Of a stretch of 64,000 nucleotides of DNA, positions 61,530 to 64,000 are shown in pieces (the first letter of the stretch is position 1; each line of letters begins with the position of its first letter). The position numbers and the translations under genes were made by a program. The DNA lies in NCBI GenBank assembly GCA_036379355.1, contig DASVGV010000081.1, positions 7,703-71,702 of the forward strand, written 5' to 3'. The notes beneath the pieces were generated by a model. It did no database searches. It was given only the letters and a program-made list of their open reading frames with translations, and was not told the DNA's origin. The stretch is from CAJCIY01 sp036379355 (GTDB taxonomy: Bacteria > Actinomycetota > Actinomycetes > Mycobacteriales > CAJCIY01).

Positions 61530-62048
61530 ATGGGCCTGACCCGACTGAACCATGCCGTGCTCTACGTCCGTGACGTCGAGCTCAGTGCCGGCTTCTACCG
61601 CGACGTGCTCGGTTTCCGTACCGTCCAGGCTCTTCCGGGCGCCGCGTTCCTGCGCGCCCCGGACTCCACCAACGACCACGACCTCGGGCTGTTCGCGATC
61701 GGTCCGGCGGCGCCGTCCGAGGCCGGCCGAGGACGGGTGGGCCTCTACCACCTGGCCTGGGAGGTGGACACGCTGGCCACGCTCGCGAGCCTGGCCGACC
61801 GGCTGGCGGACGCCGGAGCGCTCGTCGGTGCCAGCGACCACGTCACCACCAAGTCGCTGTACGCCCACGACCCCGACGGGCTCGAGTTCGAGGTGTGCTG
61901 GATCGTCCCCGCCGACCGGCTCGGCGAGCTGCCGCCCGCGGCCGACCGGCCCCCGGCGCCGCTGCCCCTCGACCTGCCGGGGGAGATCGCGCGCTACGGA
62001 GCGGAGACCCGAGGCGGCGTGGGCGTGTCGGTGCCAGCGGCGATCTGA
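61530..62048 (+). CDS. VOC-family dioxygenase-like protein
   Basis: A 172-residue vicinal oxygen chelate protein similar to catechol 2,3-dioxygenases. The metal ligands are likely His8 (RLNHAVLYV), His72 (YHLAWEV) and Glu in DGLEFEVCW. The first betaalphabetabetabeta unit spans about 5-60 and the second 70-125, and a Pro-rich tail follows. Ring cleavage or isomerisation of a small substrate is possible; the exact role is open. The start ATG 61530 has a GGAG ribosome site, and TACGCT at 61490-61495 is a possible -10 with a short leader. Confidence 0.88.
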   Translation: MGLTRLNHAVLYVRDVELSAGFYRDVLGFRTVQALPGAAFLRAPDSTNDHDLGLFAIGPAAPSEAGRGRVGLYHLAWEVDTLATLASLADRLADAGALVGASDHVTTKSLYAHDPDGLEFEVCWIVPADRLGELPPAADRPPAPLPLDLPGEIARYGAETRGGVGVSVPAAI

Positions 62049-62101
62049 GCGGGCCCCCGCGGCATCGCACTCCGGACGTGCGCCGCCCCCGATGATGCGG
62101 C

Positions 62102-62107
62102 TACCGT
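62102..62107 (+). promoter_or_regulatory. Possible -10 element (TACCGT) before the small membrane protein
   Basis: TACCGT lies 6 bases before GTG 62114, the leaderless spacing seen at several genes in this window. No -35 was found. Confidence 0.35.
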
Positions 62108-62113
62108 CAGGAC

Positions 62114-62470
62114 GTGCTCGCGCTGCTGGGAACGCGCCGCTGGATCGGCGGGCTGCTGTTCGCGCTCGCCTTCGCGGTGGTCTGCTCCCTGCTCGGCCGG
62201 TGGCAGTGGGACGAGAGCCAGGCACCGCACGGCGACCTGCAGAACCTGGCGTACGCCTTCAACTGGTGGCTCTTCGCCGCCGTCGGCCTCGGCATCTACG
62301 GCAAGGCGCTGCGCGACGAGGCCCGCCGGGTAGCGGACCCGTCCGCCCGTCCCGTCGGCCTCGCCGGCGTGCCGCTCACCGAGCGTGCGCCGATCGAGGA
62401 GACGCAGGACGACGAGGTCGACGCGTGGAACGCGTGGCTCGCGGAGCTGAACACGAAGGCACGGCAGTGA
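62114..62470 (+). CDS. Small membrane protein with two transmembrane segments
   Basis: A 118-residue protein. An N-terminal hydrophobic segment (RRWIGGLLFALAFAVVCSLLGRWQWDES) resembles the SURF1-like leader pattern. A second helix (FNWWLFAAVGLGIYG) follows, and the rest is acidic and soluble (EETQDDEVDAWNAWLAELN). Function unknown. Its stop overlaps the next start by 4 bases (GTGA), so it is translated together with the DUF3817 protein. The start is GTG 62114, likely leaderless. Confidence 0.8.
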   Translation: MLALLGTRRWIGGLLFALAFAVVCSLLGRWQWDESQAPHGDLQNLAYAFNWWLFAAVGLGIYGKALRDEARRVADPSARPVGLAGVPLTERAPIEETQDDEVDAWNAWLAELNTKARQ

Positions 62471-62889
62471 CGGCGCCGACCACGCCGGTGCGGATGCGCG
62501 CCGACTGGCTCCTGCGCACCTACCGCACCCTCGCGTACATCACGGGGGTGTTCCTGCCGATCCTGTTCGGCGGCGCGATCTACGGGCTGGCGACCCGGGC
62601 GTCCGGCGAGACGTGGAAGCAGGCCGCCGGCCGGCCCACTGTCGTGGAGATCATCGGACCGCTGCACGGCTTCCTCTACATCGCCCTGGTGATCTGCGTG
62701 GGCCTGCTGATGATCCGCGAGCGGTGGAACCCGGTGTTCGCGGTGCCGGTGGCGCTGGCCGGCACGATCCCGTTCCTGTCGTTCGTCGCCGAGCACTTCG
62801 TCACGCGGCGAGTACGGGCTCGTCGAACTGCTCCGGAGACGGCGGCGCCGGGGCTCGAGACGACCGGTGGCGCCAGCCGTCGAGGGTGA
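62467..62889 (+). CDS. DUF3817 integral membrane protein
   Basis: A 140-residue protein with about three helices. The core follows the DUF3817 pattern: LLRTYRTLAYITGVFLPIL, EIIGPLHGFLYIALVICV and VPVALAGTIPFLSFVAEHFV. DUF3817 proteins are common in actinobacteria; their role is unknown. The basic C-terminal tail (VRARRTAPET) is cytosolic. The last 89 bases overlap the end of the convergent RarD gene, unusual but compatible with both genes being real. Confidence 0.87.
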   Translation: MTAPTTPVRMRADWLLRTYRTLAYITGVFLPILFGGAIYGLATRASGETWKQAAGRPTVVEIIGPLHGFLYIALVICVGLLMIRERWNPVFAVPVALAGTIPFLSFVAEHFVTRRVRARRTAPETAAPGLETTGGASRRG

Positions 62890-63718
62890 GCACGATCAGC
62901 GCGACCCAGACCAGGCAGAACCCGACCAGCTCGGACGTCGGCAGCGGCTCGTGCCGGATCCCGACGCCGACCCCGAGCTGCAGGACCGGCGTGAGGTACT
63001 GCAGCAGGCCGAGCTGGGAAAGCGGCAACCGGCTCGCCGCCCCGGCGAAGAACAGCAACGGCACGGCGGTCACGGCACCCGCGGACACCAGGAGCCAGGC
63101 GTGCCCGGCGCCGTGGCCGGCGAACGTCCCGTCTCCGGTGGTGTTCAGAGCGACCAGTACCACGACCCACGGCACGGTGAGGACACCGGCCTCCACGAAC
63201 AGCCCGTCCAGCGCGGGCACCCCGACCTGCTTCTTCACCAGCCCGTACGTGCCGAACGTCACGGCGAGGCAGAGCGCGAGCCAGGGCAGCTGGCCGTACG
63301 CCAGCGTGATGACCAGCACGGCGGCCACGCCGATGCCCAGCGCGGCCCACTGGGCGCGCCGGAGCCGCTCCCGCAGGACGACGACGCCGAGGCCGACCGT
63401 GACCAGCGGGTTGATGAAGTAGCCCAGCGAGCACTCGATGACGTGCCCGTGGTCGACCCCCCAGATGTACAGGCCCCAGTTGACGCCGATGAGCACCGAC
63501 GCGGCCGCGAGCCGCAGCACCGCTCGCCGGCCGAGCCGGACCGCTGTCCGCAGCCGGCGCAGCGCCAGCAGGACGAGGCCGCAGAACAGCGCGGTGAACA
63601 CGAACCGGCAGGCGAGGACCTCGATCGTGCTCGCCGGGTCGAGCAGCGGGAAGTAGAGCGGGAACGCGCCCCACAGCACGTACGCGGCGAGGCCGTAGCC
63701 GAACCCCTGCCGTCGCAC
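62801..63718 (-). CDS. rarD: EamA/RarD-family transporter
   Basis: A 305-residue protein with ten predicted helices of the drug/metabolite transporter superfamily, RarD group. Family segments include YGLAAYVLWGAFPLYFPLL, the RF-VF region ACRFVFTALFCGL, WGLYIWGVDHGHVIECSLGYFINPL, and YGLVKKQV. Substrate unknown; RarD relates to chloramphenicol sensitivity in some hosts. GTG 63718 is chosen as the start because resemblance begins there; a longer open frame runs into the acetyltransferase region. Its 3' end overlaps the DUF3817 gene. Confidence 0.9.
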   Translation of the reverse strand: MRRQGFGYGLAAYVLWGAFPLYFPLLDPASTIEVLACRFVFTALFCGLVLLALRRLRTAVRLGRRAVLRLAAASVLIGVNWGLYIWGVDHGHVIECSLGYFINPLVTVGLGVVVLRERLRRAQWAALGIGVAAVLVITLAYGQLPWLALCLAVTFGTYGLVKKQVGVPALDGLFVEAGVLTVPWVVVLVALNTTGDGTFAGHGAGHAWLLVSAGAVTAVPLLFFAGAASRLPLSQLGLLQYLTPVLQLGVGVGIRHEPLPTSELVGFCLVWVALIVLTLDGWRHRSSRAPAPPSPEQFDEPVLAA

Positions 63719-63752
63719 GTACCGAGACGTTAGCCGCCGCTCCGGCCGCCGG

Positions 63753-64000
63753 TCATGTGGCTTTCGGTCGCCACCGGTACGGCGTGGTGGTGTCGATCGT
63801 CGCCATGCCCAGCCGCTCCAGGATCGGCCGGCTGTCGGGGGAGCAGTCGACCTGCAGGTAGCGGTGACCGCGCTCCCCGGCGAGCAGGGCCCGGGTCCGG
63901 ACGAGGGCCCGGTAGATGCCGCGGTGCCGGTACTCGGCGAGGGTCGAGCCGCCCCAGAGGCTCGCAAAGTCGCTCGCCGGCAGCCGGACCCAGCCGTCGC
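63753..64000 (-). CDS. GNAT-family acetyltransferase, partial (5' end outside window)
   Basis: The last 81 residues of a GNAT protein. The acetyl-CoA-binding region reads YRHRGIYRALVRTRAL, matching the R/Q-x-x-G-x-G/A loop with Tyr or Ile replacing Gly in part. It continues with HRYLQVDCSPDSRPILERLG and ends TTPYRWRPKAT. It is transcribed leftward, 34 bases upstream of the RarD start. Substrate unknown; the upstream part and any additional domain are not in the window. Confidence 0.85.
   Translation of the reverse strand, partial: DGWVRLPASDFASLWGGSTLAEYRHRGIYRALVRTRALLAGERGHRYLQVDCSPDSRPILERLGMATIDTTTPYRWRPKAT

Noticed and set aside
63719..63967. Upstream extension of the RarD frame to 63967.
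   Set aside because: This part is a shadow of the GNAT gene, which is read in another frame on the same strand and has clear acetyltransferase motifs.

Overview
The window is about 64 kb of very G+C-rich DNA. Most genes start with GTG or ATG, many neighbours overlap by 4 bases (ATGA or GTGA), and several genes seem to lack a 5' leader. This points to a free-living, high-G+C actinomycete (Actinomycetota), probably aerobic and soil-dwelling, with broad catabolic ability. No rRNA, tRNA, CRISPR array, IS element or phage gene was recognised. No stretch over about 300 bases lacks a gene.

Layout. 1-8 kb: a VOC protein, an aldehyde dehydrogenase, a membrane diguanylate cyclase, a KimA-like potassium permease and, divergent from it, a KdpD/KdpE-like two-component pair without kdpFABC. 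8-14 kb: glycolate use (glcD, glcB, glcG overlapping as one operon) and a divergent Aquifex-type aconitase in which one Fe-S ligand position is altered. 14-20.7 kb: the most unusual locus, a single protein that joins an ABC-transporter ATPase to GAF regions and a histidine kinase, then its OmpR-type response regulator, then a XylF-like binding lipoprotein, a single-domain sugar ATPase and a permease. 20.7-27 kb: a methyltransferase, a phenylacetate-CoA ligase and a GH42 beta-galactosidase-galT-galK operon.

27-41 kb is a catabolic and secreted-enzyme region. It holds an exported Ntn-hydrolase acylase, a Baeyer-Villiger monooxygenase fused to an esterase, a YtcJ-type amidohydrolase, a CocE-like hydrolase, an exported two-subunit molybdenum hydroxylase, an ECHDC3-like protein and the molybdenum-cofactor gene moaA. 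41-47.7 kb holds a nickel/cobalt transporter with a Nur-box-like palindrome at its start codon, a small membrane protein, a membrane protein plus SCO copper chaperone, an amidase, a lipoprotein hydrolase and an MFS transporter. 47.9-56 kb holds a NarL-type two-component pair, MOSC and DUF488 proteins, an S1P-lyase-like decarboxylase, a diiron-like protein, and an overlapping lipoprotein-hemerythrin-acyl-CoA dehydrogenase operon. 56-64 kb holds a small unknown protein, a pentapeptide-repeat protein, a MarR-controlled EmrB-type exporter, a large secreted esterase, a second VOC protein, two small membrane proteins, RarD and a GNAT gene cut by the window edge.

How the parts may work together. The ABC-ATPase/kinase chimera could let a two-component system read the state of the sugar transporter encoded just downstream. 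The KimA-like permease probably takes the place of KdpFABC as the target of the Kdp-like pair. The molybdenum hydroxylase, moaA and the monooxygenase-esterase suggest oxidation of cyclic or N-heterocyclic compounds. These links are inferred from gene order, domains and local DNA motifs; no database search was run.
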